Shown here piece after piece: positions 43,842 through 52,691 of a stretch of DNA of 64,000 nucleotides. Where the stretch lies: the NCBI GenBank assembly GCA_031761875.1, contig CP134492.1, forward strand, positions 1,240,001 to 1,304,000. Direction: 5' to 3'. The position numbers were made by a program, and so were the translations under genes. The stretch's first letter is position 1; every line of letters begins with the position of its first letter. The DNA is from Bacillaceae bacterium IKA-2 (GTDB lineage Bacteria; Bacillota; Bacilli; Bacillales; Anaerobacillaceae). Below the pieces are notes generated by a model. It did no database searches, was not told the origin of the DNA, and saw nothing but the letters and a program-made list of their open reading frames with translations.

Positions 43842-44651
43842 ATGATGTCACAGAAAACAATTAAAATAGCAATCACAGGTGCCTGTGGGCAGATGGGTCA
43901 GGAAGCTGTCAGGATGGTTCAATCAACACCACATTTCGAGCTAGTAGCTGTCATTGATAGACAAGACGATGGTAAGCTATTTTCTGAAATAGAAGGTATG
44001 CCTAATGTTGATGTGAAAATGTACGTTGATTTACATAAAGCGCTTAGTGAGCACGAGTGTGATGTCTTAATTGATTTAACGAATCCAAAAGTTGGACGTA
44101 AGCATATGGAAATTGCTTTTGAACATGGTGTTCGACCGGTCGTTGGGACAACAGGATTTACAGACCAAGATGTCATGGAGCTTTCGCAAATAGCAGAAGA
44201 AAGAGGCTTGGGTGCGGTTATTGCACCTAACTTCGCGATTGGAGCAATCTTGATGATGAAGTTTTCACAAATGGCCGCACGCTATTTACCAGATGTAGAA
44301 ATTATTGAAATGCATCATGATCGTAAGCTAGATGCTCCTTCAGGTACGGCGATTAAGACTGCTCAAATGATTGCAGAAGTAAGAGAACCGAAACAGCAAG
44401 GGCATGAAGATGAAAAAGAAGAACTTCAAGGAGCAAGAGGGGCCGATTATGAAGGAATGCGAATTCATAGTGTTCGTCTGCCTGGACTTGTTGCTCATCA
44501 AGAGGTTCTTTTCGGGGGGATTGGTCAAACATTAACGATACGTCACGATTCGATTAATCGCACTTCATTTATGCCAGGAATTCGTTTAGCGGTAGAAACA
44601 GTTATCAAACTTGATCAATTAGTGTACGGATTAGAAAATATTATCGAATAA
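43842..44651 (+). CDS. dapB: 4-hydroxy-tetrahydrodipicolinate reductase
   Basis: Lysine/diaminopimelate pathway enzyme, needed for peptidoglycan and for spore dipicolinate. 269 residues: NAD(P)H-binding [58 protein letters not shown] (catalytic His and Lys, substrate site) and [19 protein letters not shown] 43842 or 43845 after AAAGGAG. Confidence 0.97.
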   Translation: MMSQKTIKIAITGACGQMGQEAVRMVQSTPHFELVAVIDRQDDGKLFSEIEGMPNVDVKMYVDLHKALSEHECDVLIDLTNPKVGRKHMEIAFEHGVRPVVGTTGFTDQDVMELSQIAEERGLGAVIAPNFAIGAILMMKFSQMAARYLPDVEIIEMHHDRKLDAPSGTAIKTAQMIAEVREPKQQGHEDEKEELQGARGADYEGMRIHSVRLPGLVAHQEVLFGGIGQTLTIRHDSINRTSFMPGIRLAVETVIKLDQLVYGLENIIE

Positions 44652-44667
44652 AGGGAGGGGACTGTAT

Positions 44668-45084
44668 ATGAAAATTGCCTTAATTGCTCACGATAAAAAG
44701 AAGCCTGATATGGTACAATTTGCGATTGCTTTCGAATCAATCTTAAATCAGCATCAGCTTTTTAGTACTGGAACAACAGGAACAAAAATCATCGAAGCAA
44801 CTAGTTTACAAATTGAACGGTTCAAATCAGGTCCCTTAGGCGGGGACCAACAAATTGGTGCTCGGGTTGCCAATAATGAAATGGATTTGGTACTTTTTTT
44901 CAGAGACCCACTTAGCGCACAAGCTCACGAACCTGATATAACAGCTTTAATTCGTTTGTGTGATGTATATAGCATTCCGTTGGCAACGAATATGGCGACA
45001 GGAGAAATACTAGTAAAAGGGCTGGCTCGTGGTGATTTCGAGTGGCGAACGATCGTTAACAAAAAGAACGCTAGTGATGAATAA
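44668..45084 (+). CDS. mgsA: methylglyoxal synthase
   Basis: Converts dihydroxyacetone phosphate to methylglyoxal as an overflow route. 138 residues: [38 protein letters not shown] and [18 protein letters not shown] with the catalytic aspartate, and [13 protein letters not shown] after GGGAGGGGAC. Overlaps bshB1 by 8 bases; methylglyoxal is detoxified with bacillithiol, made by the following genes, which may explain the grouping (inference). Confidence 0.96.
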   Translation: MKIALIAHDKKKPDMVQFAIAFESILNQHQLFSTGTTGTKIIEATSLQIERFKSGPLGGDQQIGARVANNEMDLVLFFRDPLSAQAHEPDITALIRLCDVYSIPLATNMATGEILVKGLARGDFEWRTIVNKKNASDE

Positions 45085-45787
45085 TTTTGGAATCGATTTT
45101 TTAGCTTTTGGGGCCCATGCTGATGATGTTGAAATTGGCATGGCGGGACTAATTTCCTTATCTAGTAAACAAGGGTTTCGTGTTGCGATATGTGATTTAA
45201 CAAAAGCCGAATTGTCTTCTAATGGGAATGTTTCACTTAGAAAAAAAGAGGCCGAAGCTGCTAAAGAAATTTTAGGAGTAGAAGCGCGCATTCAACTTGA
45301 AATCCCAGATCGAGGCATTGAAATTGCAGCTAATCAAATTAAGCAAGTGGTTACAGTTATCCGTCAATATCGACCGAAACTAGTTTTCGTGCCTTATTAT
45401 GAGGATCGTCATCCTGATCATGGTAATTGTGCCCACTTAGTAAAAGAGGCAATTTTTTCAGCGGGCATCCGTAAATACGAGGATGAACTGTTACAGGAGC
45501 CACATAAAATTGATGCAGTTTATTTTTATATGATAAATGGATTCCACAAACCGACCTTTATTGTTGATATTTCAGTGAAGATTGAAACGAAAATTAAAGC
45601 TTTGCAAGCGTACGAAAGTCAATTTATGAAAGCTGAAGGTAGTATAAAGACACCATTAACGGATGGTTATCTTGCATCTGTACTAGCAAGGGAGAGTTTA
45701 TTTGGAAAAGAGGTAGGGGTTGAATACGGAGAAGGCTTTATCTCCGAACGACCGTTATTAATCCATCAATTAATGAGGGGAAAATAG
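45077..45787 (+). CDS. bshB1: bacillithiol biosynthesis deacetylase BshB1
   Basis: Zinc hydrolase of the LmbE/PIG-L family; removes acetate from GlcNAc-malate to give GlcN-malate, the second step of bacillithiol synthesis. 236 residues: [15 protein letters not shown] (zinc-binding HxDD), [21 protein letters not shown] and [17 protein letters not shown] with further zinc and catalytic residues. ATG 45077 lies inside the end of mgsA; a longer frame from 45029 would be overlap only. Abuts bshA. Confidence 0.95.
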   Translation: MNNFGIDFLAFGAHADDVEIGMAGLISLSSKQGFRVAICDLTKAELSSNGNVSLRKKEAEAAKEILGVEARIQLEIPDRGIEIAANQIKQVVTVIRQYRPKLVFVPYYEDRHPDHGNCAHLVKEAIFSAGIRKYEDELLQEPHKIDAVYFYMINGFHKPTFIVDISVKIETKIKALQAYESQFMKAEGSIKTPLTDGYLASVLARESLFGKEVGVEYGEGFISERPLLIHQLMRGK

Positions 45788-46927
45788 ATGAAATTAAAAA
45801 TAGGAATTACGTGTTATCCAACGGTTGGTGGTTCCGGAATTGTTGCCACTGAATTGGGGAAAATTTTGGCGGAAAAAGGGCATCAAGTTCACTTTATTTC
45901 TTCAGGTTTACCATTTCGCTTAAATAAAGTATATTCTAATATTTACTATCATGAAGTTGAGGTTAGTAATTATTCAGTTTTTCAATATCCACCTTATGAT
46001 CTTTCATTAGCAAATAAAATGGCAGAAGTTGCTCGTCGTGAAAAATTAGATATTCTCCATGTTCATTATGCAATTCCCCATGCAATTTGTGCTTTTTTAG
46101 CAAGGGAAATGGTTGGGGGTAATTTGAAAGTAGTAACAACACTTCATGGAACAGATATAACCGTTCTAGGTGATGACCTTTCATTAAGTGAAATCATTCG
46201 TTTAGGAATCGAAAAATCGGATGCCGTTACAGCTGTTTCAGATGACTTAATAAAACAAACAGAACAACTTTTAAAAATAAATAAAAAAATTAGTACTGTT
46301 TATAATTTTATTGATGAACGAGTTTATTTTAGAAAAGATTGTGACTACCTGAGGAAGGAATATAAAATTAGTGAAGACGAAAAAGTAATTATTCACGTTT
46401 CTAATTTCCGCCCAGTAAAGCGAGTTCTCGATGTCATCCATAGCTTCGCAAAAATTAACCAACAAGTAGACGCGAAATTACTACTTTTAGGAGATGGTCC
46501 TGATTATTCTAAGGTTTGCCGACTAGTCAAAGAGTTAGGTTTACAAGAAAAAGTCCTGTTGTTGGGAAACCAACGTCATGTTGCAGATTTTCTATCAATA
46601 AGTGATCTAATGTTGCTTTTATCGGAAAAAGAAAGCTTTGGATTAGTGGTGCTCGAAGCAATGGCCTGTAAAGTACCGGCGATTGGCACAAATACCGGTG
46701 GGATACCTGAAGTAATTATAGATGGGGAGACAGGATTTATTTGTGAAATCGGTGATACAGAAACGATTTCAGCTAAAGCTATTCAAATTTTAACCGATGA
46801 AAAGCTACAAAAAAAGATGGGCGAAGCATCATTACATAGAGCAAGAAAATATTTTAGCCAAGAGACGATTGTTGCTAAGTATGAAGATATTTATTACTCC
46901 GTTAAGAACGAAGGAAAAGTAGAGTGA
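45788..46927 (+). CDS. bshA: N-acetyl-alpha-D-glucosaminyl L-malate synthase BshA
   Basis: GT4 glycosyltransferase that joins UDP-GlcNAc and L-malate, first step of bacillithiol synthesis. 379 residues, GT-B fold: [17 protein letters not shown] at the start, [52 protein letters not shown] and the nucleotide-binding [32 protein letters not shown] 45788 directly after the bshB1 stop. bshC is not in this window. Confidence 0.96.
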   Translation: MKLKIGITCYPTVGGSGIVATELGKILAEKGHQVHFISSGLPFRLNKVYSNIYYHEVEVSNYSVFQYPPYDLSLANKMAEVARREKLDILHVHYAIPHAICAFLAREMVGGNLKVVTTLHGTDITVLGDDLSLSEIIRLGIEKSDAVTAVSDDLIKQTEQLLKINKKISTVYNFIDERVYFRKDCDYLRKEYKISEDEKVIIHVSNFRPVKRVLDVIHSFAKINQQVDAKLLLLGDGPDYSKVCRLVKELGLQEKVLLLGNQRHVADFLSISDLMLLLSEKESFGLVVLEAMACKVPAIGTNTGGIPEVIIDGETGFICEIGDTETISAKAIQILTDEKLQKKMGEASLHRARKYFSQETIVAKYEDIYYSVKNEGKVE

Positions 46928-46949
46928 ACGAGAGAAGGGAAACCTGCCA

Positions 46950-48104
46950 ATGGACAGTCATTTATATCCAGGTGTTAGGACAATTATCGAAAAGTTAGCA
47001 GAGGCCGGGTACGAATCGTATATTGTCGGCGGTGCAGTTCGCGACCATCTGCTTCGTCGCGAAATTAAAGACATCGATATTACCACTTCGGCTACATCAG
47101 CGGAAGTTAAAGCGTTATTTCCAAAAACAATTGATGTCGCTATTAAACACGGAACGGTGATTGTTCGAAATAAAGGCTGTTCATATGAGGTGACAAGTTT
47201 TCGCGGGAAATCTCTATATGAAGATTTAGAAAAACGTGACTTTACAATAAATGCGATGGCATTTTCGGAGTTAGGAGAAATCATTGATCCTTTTTTGGGG
47301 AAGGTAGATCTTGAAAAAGGCTGTATTCGCGGTGTCAAAAACCCTTACGAGCGCTTTCGTGAAGATCCACTAAGAATGCTGAGAGCAATAAGGTTTGCAA
47401 GTATTTTATCTTTTAGTATTGAAAAGACAACGTTAGCAGCTGTAACAGAACTTAGTAATAATCTTAATAAATGTGCAATTGAGCGAGTGGCATCAGAATT
47501 CGAAAAAATTTGTTTAGGTAAAAATATTGAAATAGCCTTTCAATATTTACAGGGTACACGGTTAATAGATGAGGTTTCGTATTTTCAGGAGATCCATGCT
47601 ATTTTAAATAAAAAATCGGCAATTCAATTGCGTTCATTAACGAATATGACTGAAGTTTGGTCGTTTTTATTATTCACTAGCAAAAATCGTCATGTATCAA
47701 AATTTTTACGTTCATGGAAGCAACCAAAAAATTTAATTGCTGCTGTTGAAGAGATTACAGCTAGGCTTTCGGCAATTGTTTCATCAGGTTTTACTTATGA
47801 AGATCTATATCGATTAGGGATTGAGAAAGCAAAAATGGCCGAACGAGTAAGAGCTACTATTACAAATAGCTCAGCTAATCTAGAAGAAGTTAGTAAGAAC
47901 TTTGATAAGCTACCGATTAAAAACCTAAAACAGATTAAAATAAATGGAAATAACATTCTTTCGTTACTACCGAATCTAGAATCGAAACAACGGATTGGAA
48001 GCATTTTAGCTCAAGTAGAGAAAGCTGTGTTAACAAGGGAAGTTGCTAATGATAGACAAGCGATAATCAAGTGGTTACGAGAGGGGGGGTATATCAATGC
48101 GTAG
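46950..48104 (+). CDS. cca: CCA tRNA nucleotidyltransferase
   Basis: Adds or repairs the 3' CCA of tRNAs. 384 residues: class II nucleotidyltransferase head with GGAVRDHLLRREIKDIDIT (catalytic D-x-D), KHGTVIVRNKG and YEDLEKRDFTINAMAF, the RFREDPLRMLRAIRFA body motif, then a helical tail ending LREGGY. Start ATG 46950 after GAAGGGAAAC; ribosome site is modest. Overlaps birA by 8 bases, as in B. subtilis. Confidence 0.95.
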   Translation: MDSHLYPGVRTIIEKLAEAGYESYIVGGAVRDHLLRREIKDIDITTSATSAEVKALFPKTIDVAIKHGTVIVRNKGCSYEVTSFRGKSLYEDLEKRDFTINAMAFSELGEIIDPFLGKVDLEKGCIRGVKNPYERFREDPLRMLRAIRFASILSFSIEKTTLAAVTELSNNLNKCAIERVASEFEKICLGKNIEIAFQYLQGTRLIDEVSYFQEIHAILNKKSAIQLRSLTNMTEVWSFLLFTSKNRHVSKFLRSWKQPKNLIAAVEEITARLSAIVSSGFTYEDLYRLGIEKAKMAERVRATITNSSANLEEVSKNFDKLPIKNLKQIKINGNNILSLLPNLESKQRIGSILAQVEKAVLTREVANDRQAIIKWLREGGYINA

Positions 48105-49056
48105 TAAATTATTACAAATGTTAATGGACCAGCCAGGTGAGTTTGTATCTGGGGAGACAATTAGTAATTTTTTAGGGTGTTCGAGGACGACTGTTTGGAA
48201 ACATATTGAGGAGTTGAGAAAATCAGGTTATCTGCTTGAAGCAGCGCCGCGTAAAGGGTATCGGATTATTCATCAACCTAATTTAGTAACTGAAAATGAA
48301 ATTAAGGCAGGCTTAGCGACAAATTTTATCGGGAAACAAGTTCACTATCAAAAATCTGTTACTTCTACTCAAGAAGTGGCGCACAAGCTCGCAATTGATG
48401 AAGTTACAGAAGGTACGCTTATTGTGGCAGATGAACAAGTTGGTGGAAGAGGTAGATTAGGGCGACCGTGGTATTCACCAATTGGAACAGGGGTTTCGAT
48501 GAGTTTGATTTTAAAACCGAAAATCCCACCACATCAAGCACCGCAATTAACGTTGCTAACTGCCGTTGCGGTTATCCGGGGAATTGAAAAGGCGACAGGG
48601 TTACGCTGTGATATTAAGTGGCCTAATGATATTTTATTAAAAGAAAAAAAATTGGTTGGTATTTTAACAGAAATGAAAGCTGACCTAGACCAAATTCAGT
48701 CTGTTATTATTGGGATTGGTATAAATGTAAATCAAATTACTTTTCCAGAAGAATTAAAAGAAATTGCTACGTCGCTAAGGATTGAAAAGGACGAAGAAAT
48801 TAATCGAGCAAATTTAATAAAAAGAATTTTAGAAAATTTTGAGGAACTATATGAAATTTTTATTAATGAAGGCTTTTTAGCCATAAAAAAAATCTGGGAA
48901 GAGCATGCGATTACAATTGGTCGAATGATAACGGCAACGACTATGAAAGGCTCTATAAAAGGCTGGGCCAATGGAATCACTGATGATGGTGTTCTGCTAT
49001 TAGAGGATGAGTTTGGGACCATACATAAAATTTATTCAGCAGATATTGAACTTTAA
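48097..49056 (+). CDS. birA: biotin operon repressor / biotin-[acetyl-CoA-carboxylase] ligase BirA
   Basis: Bifunctional: attaches biotin to carboxylases and represses biotin genes. 319 residues with an N-terminal winged helix-turn-helix (residues 15-45: GETISNFLGCSRTTVWKHIE), a central ligase domain with the biotinyl-AMP loop GGRGRLGRPWYSP and KWPNDILLKEKKLVGIL, and a C-terminal SH3-like domain (KGWANGITDDGVLLLED). Because the HTH is intact, it should be the regulatory type. Starts inside the end of cca. Confidence 0.96.
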   Translation: MRSKLLQMLMDQPGEFVSGETISNFLGCSRTTVWKHIEELRKSGYLLEAAPRKGYRIIHQPNLVTENEIKAGLATNFIGKQVHYQKSVTSTQEVAHKLAIDEVTEGTLIVADEQVGGRGRLGRPWYSPIGTGVSMSLILKPKIPPHQAPQLTLLTAVAVIRGIEKATGLRCDIKWPNDILLKEKKLVGILTEMKADLDQIQSVIIGIGINVNQITFPEELKEIATSLRIEKDEEINRANLIKRILENFEELYEIFINEGFLAIKKIWEEHAITIGRMITATTMKGSIKGWANGITDDGVLLLEDEFGTIHKIYSADIEL

Positions 49057-49180
49057 TGTTACAAAGTCATGAACTTTTGATATACTTTAAAAGAAGTCAA
49101 TCAAAGATATTTTTTTTCATTGGTTTCGATAATTGGGCAGTATCTTTATGAACTGTACCTCGCAAAATGCTAGTAAACTG

Positions 49181-49219
49181 AGAGTTCAAAAGTAGGCTTA
49201 TCGGCTTTATGAATATCTT
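49181..49219. repeat. repeat family B hairpin, copy 3 (diverged)
   Basis: AGAGTTCAAAAGTAGGCTTA followed by TCGGCTTTATGAATATCTT aligns with the copy at 59197 (GTTCAAAAAGTAAGTTATCC then AGCTTTTTGAACTCTC), with several mismatches in the right arm. Confidence 0.45.
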
Positions 49220-49284
49220 AAAAAAATAATAAGTCTGCCTTGATCCGTTAGGACTAGGACAGAGGGATAATGAAACTGTATTAC

Positions 49285-49323
49285 AAAATCCTTCTCTCCT
49301 TTTTAGGCGAGTGGGATTTTTCG
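49285..49323 (+). terminator. terminator-like hairpin in the panB leader
   Basis: AAAATCC (49285-49291) pairs with GGATTTT (49314-49320), CTC (49294-49296) with GAG (49309-49311), and CC with GG further in, followed by TTTC. Imperfect but with the right shape for an intrinsic terminator upstream of panB. Confidence 0.6.
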
Positions 49324-49388
49324 TTTAGGAAGGAAAGAAGTCCCTAAGTTTCATATTTCTCCTCTGAAATAAAAAGGAGGATAAAAAA

Positions 49389-50219
49389 GTGAAAACAACA
49401 GCAACTTTTAAAGAAATGAAGGAAGCAACCGAAAAAATTGCGATGGTTACAGCATATGATGCTCCTTCAGCAAAGCTAGTGGAACAAGCGGGAGTAGATG
49501 TCATACTTGTTGGGGATTCGCTAGGGATGGTCGTTCTAGGCTATGACTCAACGATCCCTGTCACTATGGAAGACATGATTTTACACACAAAAGCGGTAAA
49601 ACGTGGTGCTAAGGAAACATTTATTATTACAGATATGCCGTATTTATCTTATCATTCAACGATCACAGAAACGATGAATAATGCCCGACGCTTAATGCAA
49701 GAAGCTGGAGCACATGCAGTAAAGCTCGAAGGAAATGGTGCAGTAATTGAAAAAATTTCAGCATTAACGAAAGCTGGCGTTCCTGTTGTCGCTCATTTAG
49801 GTTTGACACCGCAGTCAGTTGGAGTTTTAGGCGGTTATCGTGTCCAAGGAAAAGATGCAGAGGGTGCCAAGCAGTTAATTAGTGATGCAAAGAAAGTCGA
49901 AGAGTCAGGGGCGTGTATGCTTGTCTTAGAATGCGTTCCGAGGCAGCTGGCCCAACTAATTACTGAAGTTATTAAAATACCAACTATTGGTATTGGCGCG
50001 GGTTTAGAAACAGACGGTCAAGTCCTTGTTTATCATGACATAATCGGTTATGGGAGTGTCCATGTGCCGAAATTTGTTAAACAACATGCGAACATCTCCG
50101 CCGAAATTAAACGGGCGGTTCACGCTTATGTGACTGAAGTAAAAAAACTAGAATTTCCTGAGGAAAAACATACATTTAACATGAAAGATGTAGAGCTAGA
50201 GCGCTTATATGGAGGCTGA
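49389..50219 (+). CDS. panB: 3-methyl-2-oxobutanoate hydroxymethyltransferase
   Basis: First committed step of pantothenate synthesis, ketoisovalerate to ketopantoate. 276 residues, TIM barrel: [35 protein letters not shown] (metal-binding Asp), [40 protein letters not shown] and [17 protein letters not shown] start at 49389 after AAAAAGGAGG (49372-49381). First gene of panBCD. Confidence 0.96.
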   Translation: MKTTATFKEMKEATEKIAMVTAYDAPSAKLVEQAGVDVILVGDSLGMVVLGYDSTIPVTMEDMILHTKAVKRGAKETFIITDMPYLSYHSTITETMNNARRLMQEAGAHAVKLEGNGAVIEKISALTKAGVPVVAHLGLTPQSVGVLGGYRVQGKDAEGAKQLISDAKKVEESGACMLVLECVPRQLAQLITEVIKIPTIGIGAGLETDGQVLVYHDIIGYGSVHVPKFVKQHANISAEIKRAVHAYVTEVKKLEFPEEKHTFNMKDVELERLYGG

Positions 50220-50222
50220 AAA

Positions 50223-51068
50223 ATGTTAATTGCTCGTACCATCGCCGATATTACTGAAATTGTTAGAGAAACAAAACGTCAAGGGAAAAAAGTTGAATTT
50301 GTTCCGACAATGGGCTTTTTACATGAAGGACATCTTTCGTTATTAGCAGCAGCGAAAGAGCAGGATAGCTTTATTGTCTTGAGTATTTTCGTAAATCCAT
50401 TACAATTTGGTCCAAATGAAGACTTTGATCGCTATCCAAGAGACTTCAAACGCGATGAAGCGATGGCCAAAAGTGCGAACGTTGATGTAATTTTTTATCC
50501 GGATGTTAAAGAAATTTATCCTAATGAGCTAACGTGCCTAGTTAACGTTCAAAAAGGAGTTAATGTTTTATGTGGAAAAAGTCGGCCAGGACATTTTGAT
50601 GGAGTAGCAACCGTTGTTTTAAAACTTTTTAACATCATAAAACCAACGAGGGCTTATTTTGGAATGAAAGACGCACAACAAGTAGCTGTGATTGAAAATA
50701 TGGTAACGGATTTAAATTTACTAGTAGAAATCATCAAATGCCCTACGTTAAGAGAAAAGGATGGCTTAGCCAAAAGCTCAAGAAATGTTTATCTAAAAAG
50801 CGAAGAAAGAGAGATGGCACGAGAAATATATGTTAGTTTAAGACAGGCTATTGGTTTCATTGAAATGGGTGAAAGAAATCCAGAAACGCTAAAACGAAAA
50901 ATTAATGCGCATTTAAAAGAACATACAAATGCGGTGATTGATTATGTAGAAATACTTACTTATCCGGGTCTTGAGCCAGTGGAGCCACTGCAGGGAAAAG
51001 TCATTATTGCGATTGCCTTGAAGTTTGCGAATGTACGCTTAATTGATAATGTTACAATTACGATATGA
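50223..51068 (+). CDS. panC: pantothenate synthetase
   Basis: ATP-dependent condensation of pantoate and beta-alanine. 281 residues, nucleotidyltransferase fold: FVPTMGFLHEGHLSLL with the HxGH motif, FVNPLQFGPNEDFDRYPRD, CGKSRPGHFDGVATVV, YFGMKDAQQVAVI and the KMSKS-like GLAKSSRNVYL. ATG 50223 three bases after panB. 40 bases precede panD. Confidence 0.97.
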   Translation: MLIARTIADITEIVRETKRQGKKVEFVPTMGFLHEGHLSLLAAAKEQDSFIVLSIFVNPLQFGPNEDFDRYPRDFKRDEAMAKSANVDVIFYPDVKEIYPNELTCLVNVQKGVNVLCGKSRPGHFDGVATVVLKLFNIIKPTRAYFGMKDAQQVAVIENMVTDLNLLVEIIKCPTLREKDGLAKSSRNVYLKSEEREMAREIYVSLRQAIGFIEMGERNPETLKRKINAHLKEHTNAVIDYVEILTYPGLEPVEPLQGKVIIAIALKFANVRLIDNVTITI

Positions 51069-51107
51069 GTGATAAAAGAAAACTTAGCTTGATACGGAGG
51101 GGAAATA

Positions 51108-51494
51108 ATGTTTAGACATATGATGATGGCTAAATTACACAGGGCTAGAGTAACTGAAGCAAATTTAAATTATGTAGGCAGTATAACCATTGATGAAGAT
51201 TTATTAGATGCTGTTGATATGCTACCAAATGAACAAGTGCAAATTGTTAACAATAACAACGGGTCAAGATTCGAAACATATATTATTCCGGGTAAAAGAG
51301 GTAGTGGTGTTGTTTGCTTAAATGGCGCCGCGGCTAGACTTGTCCAAGAAGGCGACGTTGTGATTGTTATTTCGTACGGACTTGTCAGCGAAGAGCAAGT
51401 GAAAACACATCAACCAAAAGTAGCAATTATGAATGAAAATAATAAAATTGTCGAGATGATTGGCACTGAACCAGCTGCGACTGTTCGTATATAG
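51108..51494 (+). CDS. panD: aspartate 1-decarboxylase precursor
   Basis: Makes beta-alanine from aspartate. 128 residues, synthesised as a proenzyme that cuts itself between Gly24 and Ser25 ([16 protein letters not shown]), turning Ser25 into the pyruvoyl group. [11 protein letters not shown] before and [27 protein letters not shown] after are typical. ATG after GGAGGGGAAAT. Last gene of panBCD. Confidence 0.97.
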   Translation: MFRHMMMAKLHRARVTEANLNYVGSITIDEDLLDAVDMLPNEQVQIVNNNNGSRFETYIIPGKRGSGVVCLNGAAARLVQEGDVVIVISYGLVSEEQVKTHQPKVAIMNENNKIVEMIGTEPAATVRI

Positions 51495-51553
51495 CTGACG
51501 ACAAGGTTCCCTGCGGCGGTTGCAAGCATTTTTGAACCCATAGCTAAGAATAT

Positions 51554-51615
51554 AAATCCCCCTAATGTAAAACACTCTAACTAAGTAGTTTTAGCTATTA
51601 TTAGGGGGATTTTTT
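51554..51615 (+). promoter_or_regulatory. hairpin that is terminator-like and hides the ribosome site of the next gene
   Basis: AAATCCCCCTAAT (51554-51566) is the exact reverse complement of 51600-51612. The right arm is followed by T's (terminator of panBCD) and also contains AGGGGG (51603-51608), seven bases before the ATG at 51616, so the structure would both stop transcription and cover the ribosome site. Confidence 0.75.
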
Positions 51616-52668
51616 ATGGAAAAATGGGTTAATGAATGGCATACTCGATATCGCAATTTAAAAAAATCACTTCAAGAAAATAATGAATATAATCAGCAAT
51701 TGAATGATGATTTAGCAAAAGAATGTGGAGCATTACTTGAAACATGGATGGAAATGGAAGATAAATTAGCTGATTTAAAAGAGTTGAAAGAAAATAAAAA
51801 AGAACCGGGTTGTTCGGGTGTAGATCATCTAGAAGGTCCAACTTATTTTAATTTGGAAATTTTTGATAAATCAATTCAATCATTAAAAAAAGAAATACCG
51901 GCTGAACAAAAAAATGAATTGGTTCTCTACTTATATTTGGGCTATTCTTACCTTTATGAAGGAAAAATTGATGAATGCAAAGAGGCCTTTTTATATGTCA
52001 TTCATACTAGCTTAAATGGTTTAGAAAAGCATTTTGCTTATGTTGGTCTTGGTTGCTTAAATGGTCGAGTCCATCGCTATGAAGAAGCAATTCATTATTT
52101 TGAAAAAGCGAATTTTCTTTATAATAATACAGACGTACCTTATAATATAGGAATGGCCTTTGTGATGTTAAATCATTATCAATTAGCGATACCATATTTA
52201 GAAAAAGCAATTGAGGAGAACTCCAAAGATGGTGAAGCTAGATATTTTCTAGGGTCATGCTATTTAAAACTGGGAAATGAAACAAAGGCTTTTGAAGCGT
52301 GGTATTCTGCTTTACAATTGTTAGAATATAAAGACTTACTCGTGACGATTGCTTATCAGTTTGAAACGTATGGGTATTATACAGCTGCTATTCATTGTTA
52401 TAAGCGACTAGAGTCGTTAGGCTATCAAGAAGCTTGGGTGCACCACGGTATCGCCTGGAATTATGGGCTCCTTGAGAAAAAACAGTTAGCAATTTCCATG
52501 TTTGAAGAACTTCTACGAACAAATCCTGAGGATACGAATATTTGGATTTCATTTATTTGGCTATTATCAAAATGGCAAGAAACTAATTGTCTTGGGAATT
52601 GGTTAGAAAAGATGAAGCTAAATAAAATTAACCATCCTTTAATTGATAAAGTATTGAACCAATCATAG
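51616..52668 (+). CDS. TPR-repeat protein of unknown function
   Basis: 350 residues, soluble, acidic. N-terminal coiled-coil-like part (MEKWVNEWHTRYRNLKKSL, residues 1-65), then five to six TPR units (LYLYLGYSYLYEGKIDECKEA, AYVGLGCLNGRVHRYEEAI, PYNIGMAFVMLNHYQLAI, ARYFLGSCYLKLGNETKAF, AAIHCYKRLESLG). Such proteins are scaffolds; the partner is unknown. I recall no counterpart between panD and dinG in B. subtilis, so it is an insertion in this lineage. Its ribosome site AGGGGG is inside a perfect 13-bp hairpin. It ends two bases before a GTG of the dinG frame. Confidence 0.75.
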   Translation: MEKWVNEWHTRYRNLKKSLQENNEYNQQLNDDLAKECGALLETWMEMEDKLADLKELKENKKEPGCSGVDHLEGPTYFNLEIFDKSIQSLKKEIPAEQKNELVLYLYLGYSYLYEGKIDECKEAFLYVIHTSLNGLEKHFAYVGLGCLNGRVHRYEEAIHYFEKANFLYNNTDVPYNIGMAFVMLNHYQLAIPYLEKAIEENSKDGEARYFLGSCYLKLGNETKAFEAWYSALQLLEYKDLLVTIAYQFETYGYYTAAIHCYKRLESLGYQEAWVHHGIAWNYGLLEKKQLAISMFEELLRTNPEDTNIWISFIWLLSKWQETNCLGNWLEKMKLNKINHPLIDKVLNQS

Positions 52669-52691
52669 TAGTGAACAGAGAGGTGCAGCTA

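Larger units (their letters stand above)
49057..49388. other. long leader between birA and panB
   Basis: 332 bases without a gene. A diverged family B hairpin lies at 49181-49219, and a terminator-like hairpin with a UUUUU tail at 49285-49321 stands about 65 bases before panB. This looks like an attenuated leader. No T-box AGGGTGGNACCGCG-like box or recognised riboswitch core is visible. Confidence 0.45.
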
